Assembly (NCBI GenBank): GCA_012514145.1
Contig: JAAZAV010000016.1
Span: 1-64,000 of the forward strand
Source of the DNA: Clostridiales bacterium
GTDB taxonomy: Bacteria; Bacillota; Clostridia; Oscillospirales; CAG-272
Length of the DNA: 64,000 bases
Direction of reading: 5' to 3'
Shown here piece after piece: positions 8,194 through 16,446 of the stretch; position 1 is the stretch's first letter; every line of letters starts with the position of its first letter. Both the position numbers and the translations under genes were made by a program. A model generated the notes under the pieces. It was not told where the DNA came from. It saw only the letters and a program-made list of their open reading frames with translations, and did no database searches.

Positions 8194-9100
8194 ACAGCTT
8201 TCTGTCGATACAGCTGCCGATGACCTGACAGCCGATGAAGGCGGTGACGGCAAAAACCTTGTTGCAGACGGAACGCTCTATCTTGTCGGGACGCCGATAG
8301 GAAACCTTTCCGACATTTCTCCCAGAGCGCTCAAGGTGCTCACCGAGTGCTCATTTATTGCCGCCGAGGATACCCGTGTGACAGCAAAACTCTGTGCACG
8401 ATACGGTATCCGCCGCCCGATGATTCAATATCATGAGCATAACAAGCGGGACGCCGGGGAGAGGATAGCCGAACGCCTCGCTGCAGGGGAGAGCTGCGCT
8501 CTCGTCACCGACGCGGGTATGCCCGGGATTTCCGATCCCGGCGCCGATATGGTAAAGCTCTTCTGTGAGCGCGGGCTGCCCGTGACCTGTGTACCCGGAC
8601 CATGTGCCGCGCTTACGGCGCTGGTGCTGTCCGGACTGCCGACAGACCGGTTTGTCTTTGAGGGGTTTCTCACCTCCGACAGTGCGGTAAAGCGCCGCCG
8701 CAGGATTGACGAGCTTGCGTCTGAGACCCGTACACTAATACTATACGAGGCGCCGCACCGGCTTGCGGCAACGCTGAAACAGCTGTTTGAGGGTTTCGGA
8801 GATCGCCGCATAGCCTTATGCCGTGAGCTTACCAAGCTCAACGAGGAGGTAATGCGCACCACCCTGTCCGAAGCTGTGAGTCACTTTGGTGAGCTTCAGC
8901 CCCGGGGCGAGTTTGTCCTTGTGATTGAGGGCTGTCCTGAAAAGCCGAACGAACTGACCTCGCTGCCCGTCACGGAGCATGTCAGGCGCTATATGGACGG
9001 GGGCATGTCAAAGAACGATGCCATGAAAGCAGCCGCCCGTGACCGCGGCGTCTCGAAAAGCGTGATCTACCGCGAACTGCTTGACAGCGGAGAAAAATAA
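8171..9100 (+). CDS. rsmI: 16S rRNA (cytidine(1402)-2'-O)-methyltransferase RsmI
   Basis: RsmI 2'-O-methylates C1402 of 16S rRNA in the decoding centre. The tetrapyrrole-methylase fold is recognisable from LYLVGTPIGNLSDIS at the start, AAEDTRVTAKL, VTDAGMPGISDPG and VPGPCAALTALVLSGL, all family signatures. The frame is open from an ATG at 8135. The ATG at 8171 is chosen because it gives a smaller overlap with trmN6, though neither has a clear SD. About 37 acidic residues precede the fold, more than in most homologues. The C-terminal helical region ends in a KSVIYRELL segment. A strong terminator follows. Confidence 0.93.
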   Translation: MNDISENEQLSVDTAADDLTADEGGDGKNLVADGTLYLVGTPIGNLSDISPRALKVLTECSFIAAEDTRVTAKLCARYGIRRPMIQYHEHNKRDAGERIAERLAAGESCALVTDAGMPGISDPGADMVKLFCERGLPVTCVPGPCAALTALVLSGLPTDRFVFEGFLTSDSAVKRRRRIDELASETRTLILYEAPHRLAATLKQLFEGFGDRRIALCRELTKLNEEVMRTTLSEAVSHFGELQPRGEFVLVIEGCPEKPNELTSLPVTEHVRRYMDGGMSKNDAMKAAARDRGVSKSVIYRELLDSGEK

Positions 9101-9122
9101 ACGGAGAACAACCCAAAACTAT

Positions 9123-9169
9123 AAAAGCCCGGCACACGGTGACATGGAATCACCGTGTGCCGGGCTTTT
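9123..9169 (+). terminator. Strong terminator after rsmI
   Basis: A perfect 20-bp stem (9123-9142 with 9150-9169) with the 7-nt loop CATGGAA ends in TTTT. It closes the trmN6-rsmI transcript. Confidence 0.92.
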
Positions 9170-9251
9170 AGTGTAAACGGTCGGATATGGGGTATAATCG
9201 TTATCCTTCGCAGCGCAGAGCGCAGCTGTACATCAACGCATAACATAAAAA

Positions 9252-9277
9252 GAACAGCCGCCCGCGGGCGGCTGTTC
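9252..9277 (-). terminator. Terminator of the shared ABC ATPase gene
   Basis: A perfect 26-bp palindrome, GAACAGCCGCCCG followed by its reverse complement. On the minus strand it runs into TTTTTATG just past the stop codon at 9287. Confidence 0.85.
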
Positions 9278-9286
9278 CAAATCATA

Positions 9287-10402
9287 TTAGTGAACTATGC
9301 AGCGCTCAGTGTCCTTATCAAAGATGTGAATTCTGTTAGCATCAACGATTATCTTAACCTTGTCACCCGGGCGAGCGGTTGAACGGTTGGAGACACGGGC
9401 GATGAGGTTCTGCTCCTCGCATACCATGTACTGGTAAATCTCCGCGCCCATAAGCTCGGTAACCTCGATGTCAGCCTCGAAAGTGCTGTCCGGGAACTTA
9501 GCCAGGTAAGCGGGATCATCGTGCAGACACTCGGGACGGATACCGATGATGACATCCTTGCTGATGAAATCACGGAGAGCCGGATCCGCAGCCTTCTCAG
9601 CCGGCAGCTTCAGGCTTGTGTGCTCGCCGAAGTTGACGAAAAGATCGTTGCCCTTCTGAACAAGCTTGCAGTTGATGAAGTTCATCTGAGGAGTGCCGAT
9701 GAAGCCGGCAACGAATACATTGCAGGGAGAATCGTAGAGGTTCTGAGGAGTATCAACCTGCTGGATGAGACCATCCTTCATAACAACGATACGGGTAGCC
9801 ATGGTCATAGCCTCGACCTGGTCATGGGTAACATATACGAAGGTGGTACCGAGTCTCTTGTGAATCTTGGTAAGCTCGGTCCTCATCTGCGCACGGAGCT
9901 TAGCATCAAGGTTGGAAAGCGGCTCGTCAAGGAGGAACACCTTAGGCTCACGAACGATTGCACGACCGAGAGCAACACGCTGCTTCTGACCGCCGGAGAG
10001 AGCCTTCGGACGTCTGTCAAGAAGATGGGTGATATCGAGGATGCGGGCTGCCTCCTCAACTCTGCGCTTGATCTCCTCCTTCGGAGTCTTGCGGAGCTTA
10101 AGACCGAATGCCATGTTGTCGAAAACAGTCATATGCGGATACAGAGCGTAGTTCTGGAAAACCATTGCTATGTCTCTGTCCTTCGGAGCAATATCGTTGA
10201 CCAGTCTGTCGCCGATGAAAAGCTCACCCTCGGTGATCTCCTCAAGACCGGCGATCATACGAAGGGTAGTGGTCTTACCGCAGCCGGACGGACCAACGAA
10301 GATAATGAATTCCTTGTCCTTAACTTCGAGAGAGAAGTCGGAAACGGCGGTAACTCCGCCCGGGAATTTCTTATAAATGTGCTTGAATGATAAGCTTGCC
10401 AT
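9287..10402 (-). CDS. Multi-sugar ABC transporter ATPase (MsmX/UgpC type)
   Basis: A 371-residue ATP-binding subunit of CUT1-type carbohydrate importers. Walker A is GPSGCGKT (37-44), the Q-loop has Q83, the signature is LSGGQ (135-139) and Walker B is VFLLDE (155-160), with an H-loop at YVTHDQ. A C-terminal regulatory OB/MalK-like domain covers about 240-371. AAGGAGGAT sits close before the ATG. No permease or binding protein is adjacent. In Firmicutes such stand-alone ATPases serve many sugar importers, so this one could energise the transporters of the four solute-binding lipoproteins in this window. That link is an inference. Confidence 0.93.
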   Translation of the reverse strand: MASLSFKHIYKKFPGGVTAVSDFSLEVKDKEFIIFVGPSGCGKTTTLRMIAGLEEITEGELFIGDRLVNDIAPKDRDIAMVFQNYALYPHMTVFDNMAFGLKLRKTPKEEIKRRVEEAARILDITHLLDRRPKALSGGQKQRVALGRAIVREPKVFLLDEPLSNLDAKLRAQMRTELTKIHKRLGTTFVYVTHDQVEAMTMATRIVVMKDGLIQQVDTPQNLYDSPCNVFVAGFIGTPQMNFINCKLVQKGNDLFVNFGEHTSLKLPAEKAADPALRDFISKDVIIGIRPECLHDDPAYLAKFPDSTFEADIEVTELMGAEIYQYMVCEEQNLIARVSNRSTARPGDKVKIIVDANRIHIFDKDTERCIVH

Positions 10403-10450
10403 GGATTATCCTCCTTGTAGATTATAACTACTCACAGTCGATATTTTAAC

Positions 10451-10490
10451 AAAAAAGCACCCATTTTGGAAGAGTTTATTCCTCCAAAAT
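10451..10490 (-). terminator. Possible weak terminator after tex
   Basis: In the gap between tex and the ABC ATPase gene, an 8-bp stem ATTTTGGA (10463-10470) / TCCAAAAT (10483-10490) is followed on the minus strand, after six bases, by TTTTTT. The remaining 187-bp gap is AT-rich with no convincing promoter. Confidence 0.4.
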
Positions 10491-10589
10491 TTTAAGTATT
10501 CGTTTATACATAATGCACAATATAACTGCCTTATGTGACCTTTGCTTCAAATGACTTGCAAATTGGTTTCTAATTTATTAGCGCTCTTG

Positions 10590-12737
10590 TCAGATTTTCA
10601 GCGTCAGCGCGATTCTGCCCTTGTCACAATCGACGGAAAGAATCCTGACCCGGACGATATCGCCCACCGCTACCACATCCGAAGGATGCTTCACACGCTG
10701 CTTTGAAAGTTCGGTCACATGTGCCAGACCGTCCTGGTGCACGCCGATATCAATAAACGCGCCGAAGTCGGTGACATTGCGCACCGTTCCGGTCAGTTCC
10801 ATGCCGGGCTTAAGGTCTGACAGCTCAAGCACATCGTCGCGCAGCTCGGGCAGCGGGAGACTGTCGCGGACATCGCGCCCCGGCTTCTCAAGCTCGGTAA
10901 CTATGTCGCGCAGGGTAGGCTCTCCGATACCGAGTTCCCCGGCTGTCTTTCCCCATCCTGCCTTTGCCACCGCGTCGCCGAGACTGCCTACCCGGTTGGC
11001 GCGGACATCCTCGGGAGCATAGCCGAAGCGTTTTAGCAGGCTTCTCGCCGCATCATAGGATTCGGGATGCACTGCCGTACAGTCAAGCACTTCCGAGGAA
11101 TCGGGCACGCGCAGGAAACCCGCGCACTGCTCGAAAGTCCTGGCTCCTATACGCGGCACCTTCAGCAGTTCGGCGCGTCGCTTGAATTCGCCGTTCTCCT
11201 CCCGGTATGTCACGATATTCTTTGCGGTTGCGGAGTTTATACCCGCCACATATGAAAGAAGCGAATGGGAGGCGGTGTTAAGGTCCACGCCGACGGTATT
11301 CACGCAGTCTTCTACCACACCCGCCAGCGCCGAATCCAGTTCTGCGGGCTTCATGTCGTGCTGATACTGCCCCACACCTATGGCCTTGGGGTCAATCTTC
11401 ACCAGCTCGGCCAGCGGGTCAAGCAGCCGCCTTGCGATAGACACGGCTGAGCGCTGGGTCACGTCGAAATCGGGGAATTCCTCTGCTGCGAGCTTGGATG
11501 CCGAATAGACCGACGCTCCCGCCTCGCTGACTATTGCGTATTTGCAGTCGGTATCCATGCTCTTAAGCAGGTTTGCGATGAAAATCTCGCTCTCCTTGGA
11601 GGCTGTGCCGTTGCCTATCGCCACAACATCAACGCCATATTTCTCGATGAGGCGTCTGACTGTTCGCCCGGATTCCTCGATACGCTCCTGCGGCTTGTGG
11701 GGGTAGATAACCGCTGTGTCCAGTACCTTGCCGGTGCGGTCGATAACTGCCAGTTTGCAGCCTGTCCGATAGCCCGGGTCAAGACCGAGAGCCGTCATGC
11801 CCTTCAGCGGAGCCTGCATCAGCAGGTTGTGCAGGTTCAGCGAGAAGACCTTAATCGCTCCCTCTGCGGCTCGGTCGAAGAGCTGAGCGCGTATTTCGCG
11901 CTCGATGGAGGGTTCAATCAGGCGCTCCCAGCTGTCGGTCACCGCCAGAGTTACCTGTTCGGCAGCCGGGGATTCGGTATAGCTCAGCACCTGCGAAAGA
12001 AGATAGTCTGTCGGTATCGACTTATCAAGCTCAATAGTAACCGCAAGCTGTTCCTCTTTCTCGGCGCGGTTCACCGCCAGTATTCTGTGGTCGGCTATGC
12101 GGTTCACCGGCTCCGAGCGGTCGTAATACATCTCGTAGCGGCGGTCGTCGCCCGCTTTTTTTGTAGCGACAGTGCCCCATCGGTACATGAGCCGGCGCAG
12201 CTCGCGCCTGTATTCGGCGCTGTCCGAGATGTCCTCGGCGATTATGTCCCTTGCTCCCGCCAGAGCCGCGGCGGGATCGGGCACCTCTTTCTCCTCGTCT
12301 GCATAGCCGGCGGCAAGCTCATCGATTGTCATGCCGTAATCGGCTTTCTGCTCAAGCAGCAGTGCCGCCAGTTCCTCAAGTCCCCGCTCACGGGCGACAG
12401 AAGCTCGGGTGCGGCGTTTCGGACGGAAGGGACGGTAGATATCCTCGATCTCGGTGAGGATCATGGCGCTGTTAAGCGCTTCTTCAATCTCGGGCGTCAG
12501 CTTCTCCTGCCCCTCTATTGCTGCCCGGACTTCCTCGCGGCGCTTCTCAAGGGAGCGAAGATACTTTAATCGCTCGTCAAGATTTCGCAGCACGGTATCG
12601 TCAAGAGACCCTGTGACCTCCTTGCGGTAACGCGCTATAAAGGGAATGGTGTTGTCCTCGTCGATAAGCTCGACGGTGCGCTCCACCTGTTCGAGAGTTA
12701 TGCCCAGCTCCGACGCCAGGCGTTCGTTGATCGTCAT
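10590..12737 (-). CDS. tex: Tex-family RNA-binding transcription accessory protein
   Basis: A 715-residue Tex/YhgF homologue, a nucleic-acid-binding cytoplasmic protein linked to transcription and stress tolerance. The N-terminal helical region (RYRKEVTGSLDD) leads to a YqgF/RNase H-like domain (LGLDPGYRTGCKLAVID). Helix-hairpin-helix motifs follow, with a C-terminal S1 domain at about 640-712 (GTVRNVTDFGAFIDIG). The frame is open to 12833, but the ATG at 12737 overlaps the upstream gene's TGA in an ATGA junction, has AAGGA upstream and matches the family N-terminus (MTINERLA). It is translationally coupled to the pseudouridine synthase gene upstream. Confidence 0.95.
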   Translation of the reverse strand: MTINERLASELGITLEQVERTVELIDEDNTIPFIARYRKEVTGSLDDTVLRNLDERLKYLRSLEKRREEVRAAIEGQEKLTPEIEEALNSAMILTEIEDIYRPFRPKRRTRASVARERGLEELAALLLEQKADYGMTIDELAAGYADEEKEVPDPAAALAGARDIIAEDISDSAEYRRELRRLMYRWGTVATKKAGDDRRYEMYYDRSEPVNRIADHRILAVNRAEKEEQLAVTIELDKSIPTDYLLSQVLSYTESPAAEQVTLAVTDSWERLIEPSIEREIRAQLFDRAAEGAIKVFSLNLHNLLMQAPLKGMTALGLDPGYRTGCKLAVIDRTGKVLDTAVIYPHKPQERIEESGRTVRRLIEKYGVDVVAIGNGTASKESEIFIANLLKSMDTDCKYAIVSEAGASVYSASKLAAEEFPDFDVTQRSAVSIARRLLDPLAELVKIDPKAIGVGQYQHDMKPAELDSALAGVVEDCVNTVGVDLNTASHSLLSYVAGINSATAKNIVTYREENGEFKRRAELLKVPRIGARTFEQCAGFLRVPDSSEVLDCTAVHPESYDAARSLLKRFGYAPEDVRANRVGSLGDAVAKAGWGKTAGELGIGEPTLRDIVTELEKPGRDVRDSLPLPELRDDVLELSDLKPGMELTGTVRNVTDFGAFIDIGVHQDGLAHVTELSKQRVKHPSDVVAVGDIVRVRILSVDCDKGRIALTLKI

Positions 12738-13480
12738 TGTCTGTCCTTGCCTTTTTCGGTTGTCTTTTTTGCTTTTTCGCTGCCCCCGGCGGCCTCCAGC
12801 ATCTCCGTTTCGGCATCGGTGAGATACCGCCATTCGCCCCTTTTCAGAGAGGTGTCGAGTGTCAGCGGACCGAAACCGACACGTTCCAGCAGCGATACAT
12901 GGTTGCCCAGCGCCGCGAACATGCGCTTCACCTGATGATACTTCCCCTCTCCGATGGTCAGGTAGCCTGAACGGGCTTCGGTTCGCTCATACTTCGCGGG
13001 CATTGTGGTATAGCCGTCGGCGAGGGTTATGCCCTCCTCCAACGCTTCGACGCCCTCCACATCCCGGGCGCAGACCACCCGGTAGACCTTGTCCACATGG
13101 CGTTTTGGCGAGAGCAGCCGATGCGCCAATACGCCGTTGTCGGTGAGCAGCAGCAATCCCACGGCGTCCTTGTCCAGCCGTCCGCAGGGAAAGAGATTCA
13201 GCTTCCTCATATTGTCGGGCAGCAGTTCAAGCACCGTTGTCTCCCGCGGGTCGTCGGTTGAGCTGACATAGCCCTCGGGCTTGTTCATCATAATATAGTT
13301 GAATCTGCGGTAGAACACCTGCACGCCGTCCAGGGCTACCGTGTCCTTCTCCGGGTCTATATGACCGTCGGCACGATTCACCGGCACGCCGTTCACGGTT
13401 ATGCGTCCGGCGCGGACCGCCTTTGCGCTCTCGCTCCTGGAAGCCACAGCCATATCGCTGAGAAATTTGTCAAGTCTCAA
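12734..13480 (-). CDS. RsuA-family rRNA pseudouridine synthase
   Basis: A 248-residue pseudouridine synthase of the RsuA/RluB/E/F family, which isomerises a uridine in rRNA. An N-terminal S4 RNA-binding domain covers about 1-60 (MRLDKFLSDM, GRITVNG). The catalytic motif GRLDKDAVGLLLLT, with its catalytic Asp, is at about residues 100-113. GKYHQVKRMFAALG is the second family motif. The last 20 residues are Lys/Glu-rich. The size and motifs suit 16S U516 or a 23S site; the sequence does not decide between them. It is first in a two-gene operon with tex. Confidence 0.9.
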   Translation of the reverse strand: MRLDKFLSDMAVASRSESAKAVRAGRITVNGVPVNRADGHIDPEKDTVALDGVQVFYRRFNYIMMNKPEGYVSSTDDPRETTVLELLPDNMRKLNLFPCGRLDKDAVGLLLLTDNGVLAHRLLSPKRHVDKVYRVVCARDVEGVEALEEGITLADGYTTMPAKYERTEARSGYLTIGEGKYHQVKRMFAALGNHVSLLERVGFGPLTLDTSLKRGEWRYLTDAETEMLEAAGGSEKAKKTTEKGKDRQ

Positions 13481-13519
13481 TAGGGCACCGCCTCGTTTTT
13501 CGTGTTATTCACTTCGTTT

Positions 13520-13548
13520 ATTATACCATATTCCGCCGTCTTTGTAAA
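13520..13548 (-). promoter_or_regulatory. Promoter of the pseudouridine synthase-tex operon
   Basis: On the minus strand, TTTACA (13548-13543), a 17-bp spacer and TATAAT (13525-13520), with an extended TGg before the -10. Confidence 0.8.
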
Positions 13549-13675
13549 GGGTAAAAAATCACCGCCGCAGGAGGATTATAATACAGATAAATCGGATAAT
13601 ACCGCCGGAAACCGCACCTGTAAATCACGGTTACAAGGCACACATCGGACGGGAATTCAAGCTGGAATTTCACTA

Positions 13676-13704
13676 TTGACAAGCCTTTTCGTTTGTGCGA
13701 TAAT
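13676..13704 (+). promoter_or_regulatory. Promoter of the thuA-like operon
   Basis: Consensus TTGACA at 13676-13681, a 17-bp spacer and GATAAT at 13699-13704. Transcription should start near 13711, just before two operator-like repeats. Confidence 0.8.
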
Positions 13705-13719
13705 AAACGGGCAAACTTG

Positions 13720-13751
13720 TGCACACATTGTGTTGTACACACATTGTGCAA
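13720..13751 (+). repeat. Tandem operator-like repeat in the leader
   Basis: Two adjacent 16-bp units (13720-13735 and 13736-13751) share 12 of 16 bases. Both contain CACACATTGTG, whose core CACATTGTG is palindromic around its central base. They lie between the predicted start site and the SD, where a repressor would block elongation. No regulator gene is adjacent. Confidence 0.6.
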
Positions 13752-13769
13752 GAACAGGAGGACTGTAAT

Positions 13770-14522
13770 ATGGCGAACAAAATCAATGTAACCATCTGGA
13801 ACGAATTCACCCACGAGAAGAGCAATGCCGCGGCAAAGGCGATCTATCCCAAGGGTATTCATGCCTGCATCCGCGACTTTCTCGCCGACGATCCCGACCT
13901 GAATATAACCCTGGCGGCTCTCGACGATCCCGATCAGGGACTGCCGGACGAGGTGCTGAACAACACCGATGTGCTGCTCTGGTGGGGTCACATGCGTCAC
14001 GGCGATGTGGACGACAGTCTTGTCGCCCGCATCCGTCAGCGCGTCTATGCTCGCGGTATGGGCTTCATGCCGCTGCATTCGGCGCATCACTCCAAGCCCT
14101 TCCGCTCTATACTCGGAACCAACGGCGACCACAGCTGGGGCGACTGCCAGAAGACCATCGTATGGAACATATTCCCCTCTCATCCCATAGCCGCAGGTGT
14201 GCCCGACTATATCATTCTCGAGGACGAGGAGATGTATGGCGAACCCTTCTTCATTCCGCCGCCCGACGAATTAGTTTTTGTTAACTGGTACGAATTCGGC
14301 AATATCTATCGCTCGGGCTGCTGCTGGCACCGCGGACTCGGCAAGATTTTCTTCTTCCAGCCGGGTCACGAGACCTGCCGCGCCTTCCACAACCCCGGAG
14401 TTCAGCGTGTAATCAGAAACGGCATTCACTGGTGCGCTCCCACCGAGCTTGGCACTCCCGTACCCGCATCCTGCCGACACATCCGTGAGCACATCAGCGA
14501 GATAGCCCCCGACAAGTACTGA
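13770..14522 (+). CDS. ThuA-like trehalose-utilisation family protein
   Basis: A 250-residue protein of the ThuA family, which has a glutamine-amidotransferase-like fold and is found with sugar-processing genes. Features include VTIWNEF near the start, IYPKGIHACI, VLLWWGHMRHGDV (the glycine/His-containing central loop), FMPLHSAHHSKPF and WNIFPSHPIAAGV. There is no signal peptide, so it is probably cytoplasmic. The frame opens at 13719, but the ATG at 13770 has ACAGGAGGA upstream. The GH78-like gene follows after 13 bp, indicating an operon. ThuA proteins are linked to disaccharide or ketosugar metabolism, but the reaction here is not known. Confidence 0.85.
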   Translation: MANKINVTIWNEFTHEKSNAAAKAIYPKGIHACIRDFLADDPDLNITLAALDDPDQGLPDEVLNNTDVLLWWGHMRHGDVDDSLVARIRQRVYARGMGFMPLHSAHHSKPFRSILGTNGDHSWGDCQKTIVWNIFPSHPIAAGVPDYIILEDEEMYGEPFFIPPPDELVFVNWYEFGNIYRSGCCWHRGLGKIFFFQPGHETCRAFHNPGVQRVIRNGIHWCAPTELGTPVPASCRHIREHISEIAPDKY

Positions 14523-14535
14523 TAAGGAAAACAAT

Positions 14536-16239
14536 ATGAAGCTTCTTGACAAAAACAAACTCATACGCCCCTGCGAGTCGGACGGACGCGCAAGAGAATT
14601 CATACGCCCGACGCGCATTATGCTGACAAAGGGCGATGTCACAAACGCCGAACATCTGCTTGCCGATACACCGAATCAGGTGGCGGTCGCCGCCGAGGAA
14701 TGTACGACCCTGCGCAACAGCGGCGGCGAGCATGCGGCACTTCTGTTTGATCTGGGCTGCGAGATTCACGGCTGCGTTCGTTTCGTCACTCAGAACGCCA
14801 CCCGCACACCCGGCAAGGGCTCCGGCGAGCATACTTCAGCCGACACGAAAGAAGTTCGTGTTCGGGTTCGCTTCGGCGAGTCGGTCAGCGAGGCTCTCAC
14901 GCCGGTTGGAGTAAAAGGCGCCACCACCGACCACGCCTCCCGCGACTTCATCACCGCCCTGCGCTGGCTGAGCTACGAGGACACTAACGAGTCGGGCTTC
15001 CGCTTCGTCTATGTGGAGCTGCTGGACGACCATGCGGAACTGCAGCTTAAGACGGTTTTCGGCGTGCTCATCTATCGCGACATTGAGTATATCGGCTCCT
15101 TTGAGTCAAGCGATCCGCTGCTTGATAAAATCTATGACACCTCCGCCTACACCGCACACCTTAACATGCAGGGCTATCTGTGGGACGGCATCAAGCGTGA
15201 CCGCCTGGTCTGGATCGGCGACATGCACCCCGAGGTCATGACCATCTGCACAGTGTTCGGCGCCAACGAGGTGGTTCCCCGCTCTCTCGACTATGTGCGC
15301 GACCACACCCCGGTCACCGGCTGGATGAACGGAATCTCCTCCTACTCGCTGTGGTGGGTCATGTGCCACTACGATTATTATCTCCAGAACGGCGACAAAG
15401 CCTATCTCTGCGAGCAGAAGGAATACATGTCCGCTCTGCTTACCCGCCTCTGCGGTCTGGTGGACGATGAGGGGCGCGAGCGCTTCGAGGGCGGAAAATT
15501 CCTCGACTGGCCCTCAAAGGGCGACGATGAAGCGGTGAACGCCGGTTATCAGGGACTGCTATGCATGACCCTCAAAGCGGGTTCAATGCTTGCCGCCCAC
15601 TTCGGTGATGAAAAGCTGGCGAAGCTCTGCGCCGACAAGTCCGCGCTGATGCACAACTACTGCCCTCCCACCGTCTCTAAACAGGGCGCATCTCTGCTGG
15701 CGCTTTCGGGCATTCTCGACGCGAAACGGGCAGACGATGAGGTTATGTCGGTCGACGGCGCGCGCCGGTTCTCTACATTCTACTCCTACTACATGCTCAC
15801 CACAAAGGCGCTGGCGGGCAACTACACCGGCGCTCTCGACGCCATGCGCGAGTATTACGGAGCTATGCTGGATTTAGGCGCCACCACCTTCTGGGAGGAT
15901 TTCAATCTTGACTGGGTGCCCGGTTCCGCGGGCATAGACGAGATCGTTCCCGAGGGCAAGAAGGATATTCACGGCGATTTCGGCGCCCACTGCTATATAG
16001 GACTGCGCCACAGCCTCTGTCACGGCTGGTCGTCCGGCCCCACCGCCTTCCTTGCGCGCCATATCCTCGGCATAAAGGTGCTTGAACCGGGCTGCAAAAA
16101 GGTGGAGATCAAGCCGAACCTTGCCGGTCTGACTTACGCGAAGGGCAGCTATCCCACCCCATACGGTCCCATATCGGTTTATGTAGACGAAAAGGGCGTT
16201 AAGATCGACGCTCCCGCGGAAGTCGAGATAATAAGATAA
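14536..16239 (+). CDS. GH78-like alpha-L-rhamnosidase family protein
   Basis: A 567-residue cytoplasmic (no signal peptide) glycosidase-like protein with an (alpha/alpha)6 barrel. Recognisable GH78-type segments are the IGSFESSDPLLDKIYD helix, GIKRDRLVWIGDMHPE at about 215-230 (the acidic active-site region), EDFNLDWVPG and LCHGWSSGPTAFL near the C-terminus. A small C-terminal beta domain follows (VEIKPNLAGL). It is shorter than most secreted GH78 enzymes, with only one short N-terminal beta region. Rhamnosidase activity is suggested by family; related enzymes act on other uronosyl or deoxysugar linkages. Co-transcribed with the ThuA-like gene. Confidence 0.82.
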   Translation: MKLLDKNKLIRPCESDGRAREFIRPTRIMLTKGDVTNAEHLLADTPNQVAVAAEECTTLRNSGGEHAALLFDLGCEIHGCVRFVTQNATRTPGKGSGEHTSADTKEVRVRVRFGESVSEALTPVGVKGATTDHASRDFITALRWLSYEDTNESGFRFVYVELLDDHAELQLKTVFGVLIYRDIEYIGSFESSDPLLDKIYDTSAYTAHLNMQGYLWDGIKRDRLVWIGDMHPEVMTICTVFGANEVVPRSLDYVRDHTPVTGWMNGISSYSLWWVMCHYDYYLQNGDKAYLCEQKEYMSALLTRLCGLVDDEGRERFEGGKFLDWPSKGDDEAVNAGYQGLLCMTLKAGSMLAAHFGDEKLAKLCADKSALMHNYCPPTVSKQGASLLALSGILDAKRADDEVMSVDGARRFSTFYSYYMLTTKALAGNYTGALDAMREYYGAMLDLGATTFWEDFNLDWVPGSAGIDEIVPEGKKDIHGDFGAHCYIGLRHSLCHGWSSGPTAFLARHILGIKVLEPGCKKVEIKPNLAGLTYAKGSYPTPYGPISVYVDEKGVKIDAPAEVEIIR

Positions 16240-16275
16240 CCGCAAAGATTGAGACTGTCATATAACTAATGAAAA

Positions 16276-16313
16276 ACAGCGGATGTCCGGCTTAAGTGTC
16301 AGACATCCGCTGT
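16276..16313 (+). terminator. Terminator after the GH78-like gene
   Basis: A 12-bp stem ACAGCGGATGTC / GACATCCGCTGT with a 14-nt loop, followed by ATTATTTCG. The rest of the gap to 16446 shows nothing recognisable. Confidence 0.75.
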
Positions 16314-16446
16314 ATTATTTCGTTATGAGTTTCAGATGAAAGCCGTGAAGTATAGCGCGTCGGTCGGTTTTCCGTTCGCAGCCGCGGAGTATTCAGCGGG
16401 GTTTCACGCTTGTATGTGAGCTTATATTTCCTTTAACAACACTATA

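Noticed and set aside
9521-10390. 289-residue plus-strand frame opposite the ABC ATPase
   Set aside because: It has no SD or domain and is fully covered by the ATPase gene, whose motifs are intact.
10421-10449. TTAAAA-17-TATAAT box upstream of the ABC ATPase gene
   Set aside because: The start would fall within the SD, about 12 nt before the ATG, so it cannot serve that gene.
13737-13769. Longer thuA-like protein starting at 13719
   Set aside because: The added 17 residues are Cys/His-rich, lie within the operator repeats and have no SD, while the ATG at 13770 has a good one.
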